The notes: a model not told the origin generated them from the letters alone. Counted from the stretch's first letter, positions 52,444-61,729 are shown. The stretch: 64,000 nucleotides of DNA from Rhizobium sp. BK251 (GCF_004345245.1 NZ_SLUQ01000012.1:108582-172581); one strand, 5' to 3'. Translations and numbers: made by a program.

Positions 52444-54840
52444 ATGACGTCGAAAACACGCTCTCCCAAAATCAAACCCTACTCCGGACCTGCGGGCGGA
52501 TGGGGTTCTGCAAAATCCGTCGCCGAGATCGCTCTGAAAGAGCATGTGGCGCTGCGTGGGCCCAAGCTGCTATCGACGCAGAACAAGCCGGAAGGCTATA
52601 TGTGCGTGAGTTGCGCCTGGGCGAAGCCGGCGAAAACCCATCCGCTCGAATTCTGCGAAAACGGTGCAAAAGCGACGGCCTGGGAGATCACATCAAAACG
52701 GGCCGACCAGGCATTCTTCGACAAATATCCTCTTTCCGAACTGGAGCTTTGGGACGATCACGACCTCGAGGAACAAGGTCGTTTGACGCATCCGATGCGC
52801 TGGGACGCAGCCACCGATCGATATGTTCCGGTCACCTGGGCCGAGGCGTTCGAAGAGATCGGTCGGGAGCTACGCGCTCTCGACCCGCATCAGGTCGATT
52901 TCTACACGTCGGGTCGGGCATCGCTCGAAACGAGTTACATGTACCAGCTGTTTGCGCGCATGTACGGCAGCAACAACATGCCCGACAGCTCCAACATGTG
53001 TCACGAGAGCTCATCGGTCGCTCTTCCGGAAAGCATCGGGGCCGCTGTTGGAACAGCCGTCCTTTCGGACTTCCAGAATACCGACTGCATCTTCCACATC
53101 GCGCAGAACGTTGGTACGTCGTCGCCGCGCTTGCTGCACGATCTCCAGGATGCCGTCGATCGCGGCGTCAAGATCGTCACCTTCAATCTGTTGCGTGAAC
53201 GCGGCCTTGAGCGGTTCGTCAACCCGCAGTCGCCGACGCAGATGCTCACCGGCAATGAAACGAAGATTTCCTCTGAATATTATCAGGTCAACAATGGCGG
53301 CGACATTGCCGCTCTCTTCGGTGTCTGCAAGGCGTTGATCGAAGCCGACGATGCGTTGCGGGCTTCCGGGGAAAGCCGTGTCGCCGGTGACGACGGCAAA
53401 CCAAAGGATCCAGACAACGCTGCAATGGTTGCCTTTGCGGCCTCGATTGCGGCGGCCGACAAGAAGCATGTCCTCGACCATGACTTCATCAAGGAGCACA
53501 CCACCGGCTTCGAGGAATTCGCCAACGCCGCACGCGGCCATCGGTGGGAGGAGCTGGAGCGGGTTTCGGGCCTCAGCCGTGATGAGATGACGCGGGCAGC
53601 GGCCACCTACGCCAAATCCGAGGCGGTGATGCTGGTTTATGGCATGGGTTTGACGCAACAGCTCATGGGTGTGCAGAACGTCCACATGGTCTGCAATCTG
53701 GCACTGTTGCGCGGCAATATCGGCAAGCCCGGCGCCAATATCTGTGCGGTCCGCGGTCACTCCAACGTCCAGGGACAGCGCACCGTCGGCATTACCGAGA
53801 AACCGGGCCTGGCGCCGCTCGATAAGCTCTCTGAACTCTACGGCTTCGAACCGCCGCGGTGGACGGGCCGCTCGACAGTCGAGACCTGTGAGGCGATCAT
53901 GAGCGGGCACTCGCGAGCCTTCATTAGTCTCGGCGGCAATTTCCTAAGAGCCGTCCCCGACACGACTGCCATGGAAGAAGGGTGGCGTAGGCTGCAGCTT
54001 AGCGTGCAGATCGCCACCAAGCTCAATCGCAGCCACGTGGTTCATGGCGAAATTGCTTATCTGCTGCCCTGCCTCGGTCGCATCGAACTGGACGAGCAGG
54101 CGAGTGGCCCGCAGGCCGTATCGATGGAGAGTTCCATCGCCCATTTCCACGGGTCGCGCGGCAAGACGAAACCGGCAAGCCCGGAGCTCCTTTCGGAGCC
54201 GGCAATCGTTGCCGGCATCGCCAAGGCGACACTCGGCAAAACCAAGGTTCCCTGGGACAGCTGGGTCGGGAATTACGCGGAGATCCGCGATGCGATCGAG
54301 CAAACCTATCCGGAAACGTTCAAGGATTTCAACAAACGACTGTTTACGCCGGGTGGATTCGTGAGACCGCTGCCGGCGCGCGAACGCAAATGGGTGACGA
54401 AGAGCGGCAAGGCGAACTTCCTGACGCCGGAGAAACTGTTTCCGGACTTTTCGACGGCGCAGAGTACCGACGTGCTCCACCTTGCGACTCTCCGGTCGAA
54501 CGACCAGTTCAATACCACGATCTACGGGTATAGCGACCGCTTTCGCGGTGTCGAAGGCACGCGGAAGGTGGTCTTCATGAACCCGGAGGATATCGTTCGG
54601 TTGGGTTTCACGGACGGCGAGAGCGTGGATGTGAGCACCGCGATCGATGCCAACAACGTCCGCAGAGTGACGGGGTTGCGGATCGTTCCCTACGATATTC
54701 CCAGGGGCTGTTGCGGGGCGTATTATCCTGAGACGAACCCGCTCTTCCCGCTGGCTCACCATGATCCGAAATCAAAGACCCCATCTTACAAGCTCCTTCC
54801 GGTGCGTCTCAGCCGATCGGCGGAAATCCCACATGATTGA
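52444..54840 (+). CDS. FdhF/YdeP-family molybdopterin oxidoreductase
   Basis: A 798-residue molybdopterin enzyme of the FdhF/YdeP type. The N-terminal Cys region is MCVSCAWAKP, shorter than a full 4Fe-4S motif; FYTSGRASLE, NMCHESSSVAL and NGGDIAALFGV, then GNIGKPGANICAVRGHSNVQGQ are Moco-binding segments, and the C-terminal molybdopterin dinucleotide-binding domain has LRSNDQFNTTIYGYSDRFRGV. E. coli YdeP contributes to acid resistance; substrate unknown. It lacks a Tat signal and is probably cytoplasmic. The ATG at 52444 is preceded by GAGG; it heads the cytochrome/oxidase cluster. Confidence 0.9.
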   Translation: MTSKTRSPKIKPYSGPAGGWGSAKSVAEIALKEHVALRGPKLLSTQNKPEGYMCVSCAWAKPAKTHPLEFCENGAKATAWEITSKRADQAFFDKYPLSELELWDDHDLEEQGRLTHPMRWDAATDRYVPVTWAEAFEEIGRELRALDPHQVDFYTSGRASLETSYMYQLFARMYGSNNMPDSSNMCHESSSVALPESIGAAVGTAVLSDFQNTDCIFHIAQNVGTSSPRLLHDLQDAVDRGVKIVTFNLLRERGLERFVNPQSPTQMLTGNETKISSEYYQVNNGGDIAALFGVCKALIEADDALRASGESRVAGDDGKPKDPDNAAMVAFAASIAAADKKHVLDHDFIKEHTTGFEEFANAARGHRWEELERVSGLSRDEMTRAAATYAKSEAVMLVYGMGLTQQLMGVQNVHMVCNLALLRGNIGKPGANICAVRGHSNVQGQRTVGITEKPGLAPLDKLSELYGFEPPRWTGRSTVETCEAIMSGHSRAFISLGGNFLRAVPDTTAMEEGWRRLQLSVQIATKLNRSHVVHGEIAYLLPCLGRIELDEQASGPQAVSMESSIAHFHGSRGKTKPASPELLSEPAIVAGIAKATLGKTKVPWDSWVGNYAEIRDAIEQTYPETFKDFNKRLFTPGGFVRPLPARERKWVTKSGKANFLTPEKLFPDFSTAQSTDVLHLATLRSNDQFNTTIYGYSDRFRGVEGTRKVVFMNPEDIVRLGFTDGESVDVSTAIDANNVRRVTGLRIVPYDIPRGCCGAYYPETNPLFPLAHHDPKSKTPSYKLLPVRLSRSAEIPHD

Positions 54841-54860
54841 GGGGGCCGCTAGGTGAGCAC

Positions 54861-55460
54861 ATGATGTTCGGGGGGATCAGGGACGCAAAGTGGCCGTATC
54901 TGGCAGCCCTTCTTCTACTGGCCGCCGGGGGCGCCCTGCTCGGTTGGATGCGACAGCCACGGGAACTGCGTACCGATCCACCTGGTACCGCCGATCTTGA
55001 CCGAATCCGGCTGATGTCCAATGGCATCAGTGGCGCGCCGCCCGAGAGTTATTTTGCTGAAGGGAAACCTTACGAAAGCGACGCTTATAATCTCAGCCAG
55101 GGTCAGCGCCTCTATGCCTGGTTCGGGTGTTCAGTCTGTCACGGCGACGGGCGCGGAAACATAGGTCCGTCCTTCCTCGACGGTTGGTGGCTGTATGGTC
55201 CGGAGATGGTGTCGATTGTCGTGTCGATCCGGGATGGCCGGCCGCACGGCATGCCGGCCTTTCGCGACCGGATGACGATCGAACAAATCTGGCAACTGGC
55301 CGGTTATGTCCAGACCATCGGCGCCTATTCGGCCAAAATGGCGGCGACGGGTCGCAGGGACGACCGCCACACGCGGCCGGCCGAAAACCGGGCGCCGGCG
55401 AAGATCCTGTTCAACGAAGGACCGGTCGGCGTCCATCCAGACCAGGGACCCTCCCCTTGA
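54861..55460 (+). CDS. Membrane-anchored monoheme cytochrome c
   Basis: A 199-residue protein with an N-terminal membrane helix (YLAALLLLAAGGALLGWM) and one heme-binding motif CSVCHG at about residues 92-97; the distal Met is likely in HGMPAFRDRM. It should carry electrons on the periplasmic side to the caa3 oxidase encoded next. The ATG at 54861 has AGGTGAG upstream; a TTG at 54837 is possible and would overlap the upstream gene. Its stop overlaps the coxB start. Confidence 0.9.
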   Translation: MMFGGIRDAKWPYLAALLLLAAGGALLGWMRQPRELRTDPPGTADLDRIRLMSNGISGAPPESYFAEGKPYESDAYNLSQGQRLYAWFGCSVCHGDGRGNIGPSFLDGWWLYGPEMVSIVVSIRDGRPHGMPAFRDRMTIEQIWQLAGYVQTIGAYSAKMAATGRRDDRHTRPAENRAPAKILFNEGPVGVHPDQGPSP

Positions 55461-56446
55461 GAGCGGCCCGCATCCTTCTGCTGCCGATCATTGCTGCTGT
55501 CGCTGGCTGCAGCGGCAACCAGTCGGCATTGCATCCCCAGGGCGCTCCCGCGATCCATATCGAGCACCTGATCATCGGCATAACCGTCATCTGCACGGTC
55601 GTCTGGCTCCTGGTCATGATCGTGCTCGGCTGGGCACTGCTGCGGAAACGGTCCGACGACAGCGGCGAGCCCCGTGAACGGCCCTTGACGATGATCGTTG
55701 GCAGTGCCGTTGCCGCGACGGTTATCATTATCGCAGGTCTGACGATCGCAAGCTTTTACACCACACGGGGCATCGGTTTGCCGGAAAACGCAGCGCTGAC
55801 GATCACCGTCAGGGCACAACAATGGTGGTGGCAGGTCATCTATGCCGACGCCGATCCGGCGCTCAGCTTCCAGACTGCCAACGAAATCCATATCCCGGTC
55901 GGTCAGGCTGTTCGGATCCAGCTCGAAAGTGCCGATGTCGTGCATTCGTTCTGGGTACCCAGCCTTGCCGGCAAACAGGATCTCGTGCCGGGCCGCAGGA
56001 ACAGTCTGCTCCTAAGGGCGGAACGCCCCGGCATCTATCACGGTCAGTGCGCCGAATTTTGCGGGCTTCAGCATACCCATATGGCGATGATGGTCATCGC
56101 CGATGAGCCGGCGGACTATCAGCGCTGGATTGCGGCACAACGCGGGAACAGCGTGATGCCGACCGACCCCGACGCTGCCGCCGGAAAGCTCGCTTTTCTG
56201 TCAAAACCTTGTGCTGCCTGCCATACGGTGCGCGGTACTCCGGCCACCGGCACCACCGGCCCCGACCTGACCCATATCGGCAGCCGTCATACGATCGCAG
56301 CCGGACTTCATGAAACCACACGCGGGTCTCTTGCGGCATGGATTGCCGATCCGCAGACACTCAAGCCCGGTAACAACATGCCGATGGTTCCCCTTACCAG
56401 CGTCGAGCTGCGGGATATCTCCGCCTATATGGAGAGCCTTAAATGA
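55457..56446 (+). CDS. ctaC: Cytochrome c oxidase subunit II with C-terminal heme c domain (caa3 type)
   Basis: A 329-residue subunit II. A lipoprotein-type signal ends in AVAGC; two membrane helices (IIGITVICTVVWLLVMIVLGWALL and IVGSAVAATVIIIAGLTIA) follow. The CuA site is QWWWQV, VVHSFWVP and CAEFCGLQHTHMAM (Cys198, Cys202). A fused cytochrome c domain carries CAACHT at about 252-257 and ends in MPMVPLTSVEL, so this is a caa3-type subunit. The start is a TTG overlapping the preceding TGA. Confidence 0.95.
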   Translation: MRAARILLLPIIAAVAGCSGNQSALHPQGAPAIHIEHLIIGITVICTVVWLLVMIVLGWALLRKRSDDSGEPRERPLTMIVGSAVAATVIIIAGLTIASFYTTRGIGLPENAALTITVRAQQWWWQVIYADADPALSFQTANEIHIPVGQAVRIQLESADVVHSFWVPSLAGKQDLVPGRRNSLLLRAERPGIYHGQCAEFCGLQHTHMAMMVIADEPADYQRWIAAQRGNSVMPTDPDAAAGKLAFLSKPCAACHTVRGTPATGTTGPDLTHIGSRHTIAAGLHETTRGSLAAWIADPQTLKPGNNMPMVPLTSVELRDISAYMESLK

Positions 56447-58356
56447 CCATCAGGGAGGACGGCCAGGATCTGCGCGATACCGGATTGGGCGAGATCGAGC
56501 TCGACCACCGTCTTTCAGCGACCTGGTCGACACCCAGGGGATTGTGGGGCGCCCTTTCGACCGTCGACCATAAAATCATCGGCCGCCGCTACATCGTGAC
56601 GGCCTTCGTGTTCCTGGCGCTCGGTGGAATCCTGGCGATGGCGATGCGGCTGCAACTATCCGAGCCCGAAGCGCGGTTCATTGGTCCGGATCGCTACAAT
56701 CAGATATTCACCATGCACGGCACCAACATGATGTTTCTGTTTGCCGTGCCCGTGATGGAGGCGATGGCCGTCTATCTGGTGCCGCTGATGGTCGGCACCC
56801 GCAACATCGCTTTCCCGCGCCTCAACGCGTTCTCCTACTGGATGTATCTGGCCGGCGGGCTGCTGCTGTGGATCGCCTTTGCGGTCGATACCGGCCCTGA
56901 CGTCGGCTGGTTTGCCTACGTGCCGCTATCTGGACCGCAATATGCTGCTGGAAAACGCGCCGACATTTGGGCGCAGATGATCACGTTTACCGAAGTCTCG
57001 GCGCTGGCCGTCGCGGTCGAGATCGTCGTCACCGTTTTCAAGCAACGCGCACCCGGCATGTCGCTCGACCGCATCCCATTGTTCGTCTGGTCGATGCTGG
57101 TCACATCGTTTCTGATCATCATGGCGATGCCAGCGATCATGATCGCCAGCTCGGCGCTGATCCTCGACCGGCTTGTCGGCACCCACTTCTTCAATCCGGC
57201 CGAGGGCGGCGACGTATTGCTGTGGCAGCACCTGTTCTGGTTCTTCGGCCACCCGGAGGTCTACATCATCTTCCTGCCAGCGGTCGGTATGGTCTCGACG
57301 ATCGTCGCGACCTTTACGCGGCGCCCCGTGTTCGGCTACCTCGCCATGGTGATGGCCCTGGTAGCGACCGGGGTTCTGGCCTTCGGGCTCTGGGTGCATC
57401 ACATGTTCGTCGCCGGGCTGCCGCGTCTCGGCGAAAGCTTCTTTACGGCGTCGAGCATGGCGATCGCCATTCCTGCTGGTCTGCAGATCTTCTGCTGGCT
57501 GGCGACGATGTGGGCCGGCAGACCGGTGTTTAAGACCCCGTTCCTGTTCGTCATCGGCTTCATGGTAATATTCGTCATTGGCGGGATGACCGGGGTCATG
57601 GTGGCCTCCGTTCCCTTCGACACGCAGGTTCACGACACCTATTTCGTGGTTGCGCATTTCCACTACGTTCTGGTCGGCGGCGCGGTCTTTCCGCTGCTCG
57701 GGGCGATTTATTACTGGTTCCCAAAGATCACCGGCCGAATGATGAGCGAGAGGCTCGGTCGCTGGGCGTTCGGCCTGATCTTTACCGGCTTCAACCTGAC
57801 CTTCTTTCCTATGCATATCCTCGGGCTGCAGGGCATGCCGCGCCGCATCTATACCTATCAGCCGGAAATGCCGTGGTCTGGCTTGAACATGTTCGTTAGC
57901 CTGAGTGCCGTGATCCTTGCGGCGGGTTTCCTGCTGTTCTTTATCGATGCCATCCGTAGCGCCGTCTCCGGTGCGGCCGCGCCTGACAATCCCTGGGACG
58001 CATCGACGCTCGAATGGTCGACCTCGTCGCCGCCGCCATCCTATAATTTCTCGCGCTTGCCGGTGGTCAGTAGTCTCGCGCCCTTGTCAGAGAAATCAGA
58101 AACGCTTCGCGTTGCCTCCGGCCTGTCGGTCGACCGCCGCGAATTGATCGTCAGCAGTGTCGTCGACGCGCTTCCAGAGGCGCGCGAGTCGTCACCTGAC
58201 AACTCTATCTGGCCGCTCTGGTCGGCACTCGCAACCACGGTGCTGTTGATCTGGTCGATCTTCACTCCCTGGGCAGTCGTCTGGGGATCGATCCCTGTGT
58301 CGATTGCCCTGATCGGATGGTTCTGGCCGAAAGGCACTCCGGAGGACGACGCATGA
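56443..58356 (+). CDS. ctaD: Cytochrome c oxidase subunit I
   Basis: A 637-residue heme-copper oxidase subunit I with about 12 membrane helices. FGHPEVYIIFLPAVG contains the CuB His and the Tyr/Glu of the proton channels, HHMFVAGLPR the further CuB His residues and HDTYFVVAHFHYVL the heme ligands; this pattern is type A (mitochondrial-like). The C-terminal extension beyond about residue 540 is long and includes two more hydrophobic segments. The ATG overlaps the subunit II stop (ATGA). Confidence 0.97.
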   Translation: MTIREDGQDLRDTGLGEIELDHRLSATWSTPRGLWGALSTVDHKIIGRRYIVTAFVFLALGGILAMAMRLQLSEPEARFIGPDRYNQIFTMHGTNMMFLFAVPVMEAMAVYLVPLMVGTRNIAFPRLNAFSYWMYLAGGLLLWIAFAVDTGPDVGWFAYVPLSGPQYAAGKRADIWAQMITFTEVSALAVAVEIVVTVFKQRAPGMSLDRIPLFVWSMLVTSFLIIMAMPAIMIASSALILDRLVGTHFFNPAEGGDVLLWQHLFWFFGHPEVYIIFLPAVGMVSTIVATFTRRPVFGYLAMVMALVATGVLAFGLWVHHMFVAGLPRLGESFFTASSMAIAIPAGLQIFCWLATMWAGRPVFKTPFLFVIGFMVIFVIGGMTGVMVASVPFDTQVHDTYFVVAHFHYVLVGGAVFPLLGAIYYWFPKITGRMMSERLGRWAFGLIFTGFNLTFFPMHILGLQGMPRRIYTYQPEMPWSGLNMFVSLSAVILAAGFLLFFIDAIRSAVSGAAAPDNPWDASTLEWSTSSPPPSYNFSRLPVVSSLAPLSEKSETLRVASGLSVDRRELIVSSVVDALPEARESSPDNSIWPLWSALATTVLLIWSIFTPWAVVWGSIPVSIALIGWFWPKGTPEDDA

Positions 58357-58955
58357 AACAATCCGTCGTACTCGATCTCACGAAACTGCCCCCGCATGGG
58401 CTTGGCACCGCAAGCCTGACCTGGTGGGGAACGCTTGCCTTCATGCTGATCGAGGGAACAGGCTTTGCGCTTTCGATCGTTGTCTACCTCTACCTCATGA
58501 GCCTGGCACCGCACTGGCCGTCGAATGCACCGCCCCCCGATCTGCTGCCCGGAACGGCCTTGACGGCGTTGCTGATTGCCAGCCTGCTTCCCAACGTCCT
58601 GATTGCCCGCTGGGCACGGCAGCAGCATTTGGTGAAGGTCCGTGTCGGACTGATCATCATGTCCCTGCTAGGGGTGGCGCCGCTCATCGTTCGTATCTTC
58701 GAATTTCCGGCGATGCACGTCTCGTGGGACCAGAATGCCTACGGGTCGATCGTTTGGGTGATGCTTGGACTGCACACGACCCATATTCTGACCGACCTGA
58801 TCGACACGCTGGTGCTGATGTGCCTGATGTTTTCCAGGCATGGCGACAATCCCCGCCGCTACGGTGATGTCAACGACAACGCGATGTATTGGAACTTCGT
58901 CGTGGCGACCTGGTTGCCGATGTATGTCTGTCTCTACTGGATACCGCGCCTATGA
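58353..58955 (+). CDS. ctaE: Heme-copper oxidase subunit III-like protein
   Basis: A 200-residue protein with five hydrophobic segments (FMLIEGTGFALSIVVYLYLMSL; ALTALLIASLLPNVLIARW; GLIIMSLLGVAPLIVRIF; GLHTTHILTDLIDTLVLMCLMF; WNFVVATWLPMYVCLYWIP), of the subunit III family. It starts within the last bases of subunit I (ATGA). Supports stable proton-pumping oxidase. Confidence 0.85.
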   Translation: MKQSVVLDLTKLPPHGLGTASLTWWGTLAFMLIEGTGFALSIVVYLYLMSLAPHWPSNAPPPDLLPGTALTALLIASLLPNVLIARWARQQHLVKVRVGLIIMSLLGVAPLIVRIFEFPAMHVSWDQNAYGSIVWVMLGLHTTHILTDLIDTLVLMCLMFSRHGDNPRRYGDVNDNAMYWNFVVATWLPMYVCLYWIPRL

Positions 58956-59260
58956 CAAGAACCTGGATGCGATATTGCGGACTTGCCGTCCCGCCGCTGG
59001 CCTGGGCCGTGGGGACACAGCTTGGGCAGATCACCCCCTACCTCGATTGCCGTCGACAGATGGTTTGGACACCCGCCCTTTGCTCGGCCCTCTCGTTGAT
59101 TTCGATTGCAGGAGCTGCTGCCTCTCGTCTCGCGCCAAGACGAGTGGGCCGGACTGAGCGGTTTGTCATCGATGCGGGATTTCTGATCGCCTCCGCCTTT
59201 GTTTTTGCGCTGGTATTGCAGGGAGCGGCGTCGATGCTGCTGGACCCATGTCAGCGCTGA
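58952..59260 (+). CDS. Small membrane protein of the oxidase cluster
   Basis: A 102-residue protein with three hydrophobic segments (CGLAVPPLAWAVGTQLGQI; ALCSALSLISIAGAAAS; FLIASAFVFALVLQGAASMLL). It overlaps subunit III by four bases and CtaG by 13. The position suggests a subunit IV-like or accessory part of the oxidase; I do not recognise the family. Confidence 0.7.
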   Translation: MTRTWMRYCGLAVPPLAWAVGTQLGQITPYLDCRRQMVWTPALCSALSLISIAGAAASRLAPRRVGRTERFVIDAGFLIASAFVFALVLQGAASMLLDPCQR

Positions 59261-60126
59261 TCTGCACCTTGATCTCACTGATGATGGCCGCTCCGGCGCT
59301 GGCCCATGGAGACGATCCTCATACGGCTGCGTCGGTTTGGACATTCGATCCGTTGATCGTGCTACCAATCGCGGTGATAAGCGCACTCTACACGTTCGGC
59401 ATCGTGAGGCTTTCAGGTCGGGCGCGCCGACTCGGAGCGATGCACCGCCAAAGCCTTTTCTTCTATGGCGGCATGCTGACTTTGGCGGGCGCGCTGATCT
59501 CGCCGCTCCACTGGCTCGGAGAACACCTCTTTACATTCCACATGATCGAGCATGAGATCGTCATGGCGGTCTCGGCGCCGTTGATCGTGCTTGCAAGGCC
59601 GGTCGGCCTCCTTCTATGGGGTCTGCCAAAACGAGCGCGTCGTGGCTTAGGCGCTGCCATGCGAACTCCTCTCATCCGGCGGTCATGGGACTGGAGCACG
59701 GGAGCGACCAGCGCCACCGTCATCCATGGTGTCGCCATCTGGGGCTGGCACCTGCCCTTCCTGTTCGACGCTGCGGTGACCAATACCTCTATGCATCGCC
59801 TCCAGCACCTCAGTTTTTTTGCAACGGCGGTCCTGTTCTGGTGGGCGGTCGTTTGGAAAAGCGACTACGGCGCCGCTGCCTGGCACATGTTCCTGACGAT
59901 GTTACACACGAGCATCCTCGGCGCCTTGATGGCGCTGGCACCGCGCGTTCTCTATATCGCCCAGACGCAAACCGCTTCTGCCTGGGGGCTGACACCCCTG
60001 GAGGATCAGCAACTGGCCGGCATGATCATGTGGGTGCCGGCCGGTACCATCTATGCAGCTGCGGCGATGACGATGCTGGCGCTCTGGATCCGCGGTTCCA
60101 GCGAGAGAGGAGCGCGAAATGCCTGA
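59248..60126 (+). CDS. ctaG: Cytochrome c oxidase assembly factor, caa3 CtaG family
   Basis: A 292-residue membrane protein of the caa3_CtaG (PF09678) family: signal-like start, then HLFTFHMIEHEIVMAVSAPLIVLA with the conserved His residues, GVAIWGWHLPFLFDAA and LQHLSFFATAVLFWWAVV. Required for assembly of caa3 oxidases, probably for copper insertion. It overlaps the preceding gene and the following cytochrome gene (8 bases). Confidence 0.92.
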   Translation: MSALICTLISLMMAAPALAHGDDPHTAASVWTFDPLIVLPIAVISALYTFGIVRLSGRARRLGAMHRQSLFFYGGMLTLAGALISPLHWLGEHLFTFHMIEHEIVMAVSAPLIVLARPVGLLLWGLPKRARRGLGAAMRTPLIRRSWDWSTGATSATVIHGVAIWGWHLPFLFDAAVTNTSMHRLQHLSFFATAVLFWWAVVWKSDYGAAAWHMFLTMLHTSILGALMALAPRVLYIAQTQTASAWGLTPLEDQQLAGMIMWVPAGTIYAAAAMTMLALWIRGSSERGARNA

Positions 60127-60535
60127 TGTTGCCGGCTTGGCCCCTCGCCCCATAGTCTGGCTTGCCGCCGCTGTTGCTGCCGGGCTGAGCGCCTTTGTGG
60201 TTACCAATACAATACGCGACAGTCAGACAAGGACGGCCGCAGCTGTGGCGCTGACCGGTGGCGATCCGGCGCGCGCTCCCGCACTCTTTCGTCGCTATGG
60301 CTGTTCGGGTTGCCATACCATTCCGGGCATACCGGGGGCGGACGGCCAAACCGGCGCGCCACTCATCAGGTTATCCAAACACGTCTATATCGCCGGCGTG
60401 CTGGAAAACCGCTCCGACAACCTTGTTGCATGGATCGTTTCGCCGCAGAGCTTTTCGCCACAGACCGCGATGCCGAACACCGGCATCTCAGAACAGGAAG
60501 CCAAGGACCTTGCCGCCTACCTCTACGCACATTGA
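60119..60535 (+). CDS. Membrane-anchored cytochrome c
   Basis: A 138-residue protein with an N-terminal membrane helix (IVWLAAAVAAGLSAFVV), one CSGCHT heme motif at about 61-66 and MPNTGISEQEAKDLAAYL as distal Met region. A second mono-heme cytochrome c for the oxidase. Last gene of the plus-strand cluster; it converges with the diheme cytochrome gene, stops two bases apart. Confidence 0.9.
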   Translation: MPDVAGLAPRPIVWLAAAVAAGLSAFVVTNTIRDSQTRTAAAVALTGGDPARAPALFRRYGCSGCHTIPGIPGADGQTGAPLIRLSKHVYIAGVLENRSDNLVAWIVSPQSFSPQTAMPNTGISEQEAKDLAAYLYAH

Positions 60536-60537
60536 GG

Positions 60538-61500
60538 TTAGGGTTCGGGCGTCGGCAAGGCCGGGAGGGCCTTGATGTAGCGCGCAATCGCATCACGATC
60601 GCTGTCGGGCAGCATGGCCGTGTTGGTCACAACGTCGGCCATCGACGATCCGACACGGCCATGGTCAGGCGTGTCGCCTGTTTTTAGCATCGTTGAAATG
60701 TCTTGCTCGCTCGACTTGCCCAGGTCTTGCTGCGTGATATTGGGCACGAACCCCGTCCCTTGCGGATCGACTCCTCCGGCAAACCGGGTGTCGGGTTTGA
60801 TGGCACCGAAGACGTTCCGACTGGAGTGGCATTCGGCGCAGTGGGATATGCTCTCGACAAGATAAGCGCCGCGATCATGGATCGGCTCGCCACTCAGCCG
60901 GGCCTCCGATTGACCCTCCCGAAAAAACAGCAGCTTCCAGAATCCGACGAACCGGCGAATGCGAAACAGAATCGAAGGGTGATGCGGTGGTGCCCGTCCC
61001 GAGACTTTCGGAAGCGTCATGAGATACGCGTAGAGATCCCGGATGTCGCCGGCCGTCATTCCAGTGAAGCTCGTATAGGGAAAAGCAGGATAATAATGCT
61101 CACGCTCAGGCGACACACCGCCGACGAGCGCGTTCGCCAGATCGACGGGGGTCCATCTGCCAATTCCGTCCACCGGATCCGGAGAAATGTTAGGCGGCCG
61201 AAAGGTGCCGAACGGTGAGCCGAGCGCCATGCCGCCTCCAAGCCGCAGTCGATCGGGTTGGCCAGGGGTCGCATGGCAGGACGCACAACCGCCGGCCGCG
61301 AAGATCAGTTGCCCGTGCACCGCGTCAGCGGCACCCTCGAACTGCGGATCGCCTTGCGAGAACGGCGGGCGAGCTGCGCTTATATTCCAGCCGGCCGCAA
61401 CCGCGGTGCCGCCGCACAGAATGGCGACGAAAGCCATTTTCCCGAGCGTGGCCGGGGCAACATTCACAGTCCGGGGTCGCGTAGCTCCCGAGTGTGCCAA
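60538..61500 (-). CDS. Diheme cytochrome c (dehydrogenase electron-acceptor type)
   Basis: A 320-residue secreted or anchored cytochrome c with two heme motifs, CASCHA in the first domain and CAECHS in the second, and GGMALGSPFGTFRPPNISPD, which is typical of cytochrome subunits that accept electrons from membrane dehydrogenases (alcohol, sorbitol). No dehydrogenase subunit is adjacent. The start is a TTG at 61500 close to the preceding stop, or an ATG at 61437; the N-terminal hydrophobic segment (MAFVAILCGGTAVAAG) fits either. Convergent with the oxidase cluster. Confidence 0.85.
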   Translation of the reverse strand: MAHSGATRPRTVNVAPATLGKMAFVAILCGGTAVAAGWNISAARPPFSQGDPQFEGAADAVHGQLIFAAGGCASCHATPGQPDRLRLGGGMALGSPFGTFRPPNISPDPVDGIGRWTPVDLANALVGGVSPEREHYYPAFPYTSFTGMTAGDIRDLYAYLMTLPKVSGRAPPHHPSILFRIRRFVGFWKLLFFREGQSEARLSGEPIHDRGAYLVESISHCAECHSSRNVFGAIKPDTRFAGGVDPQGTGFVPNITQQDLGKSSEQDISTMLKTGDTPDHGRVGSSMADVVTNTAMLPDSDRDAIARYIKALPALPTPEP

Positions 61501-61502
61501 GA

Positions 61503-61703
61503 TCAGTCGTCTTTCGTCTTGAAAGCGTCAGAAACCTTCTTGACCTCAGGGTCGCTGTTGCTTTCGCCATTGGCATCCCGGTCCTGGTCGGGATCGTCCT
61601 TCGCGCGAAGGTAGCCCCTCGGCGTATTTTCCTGGGGACCTTCCCAGCGTGGTGACTGATCCGTCGTGCCCGGAGCCCCGTCCTTTGGTGAATTCATACC
61701 CAT
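61503..61703 (-). CDS. Small hydrophilic stress-type protein, paralogue of the one at 24641-24841
   Basis: A 66-residue protein nearly identical in design to the 66-residue protein at 24641-24841 (same length, same PKDGAPGTTDQSPRWEGPQE and SDPEVKKVSD segments). AGGAGG lies before the ATG at 61703, and a GGAAC-N16-AGTT promoter begins 27 bases upstream, just as for its paralogue. Probably disordered; function unknown. The diheme cytochrome gene follows within two bases. Confidence 0.7.
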   Translation of the reverse strand: MGMNSPKDGAPGTTDQSPRWEGPQENTPRGYLRAKDDPDQDRDANGESNSDPEVKKVSDAFKTKDD

Positions 61704-61729
61704 GTTCGCTTCCTCCTATGATCGAAGCT

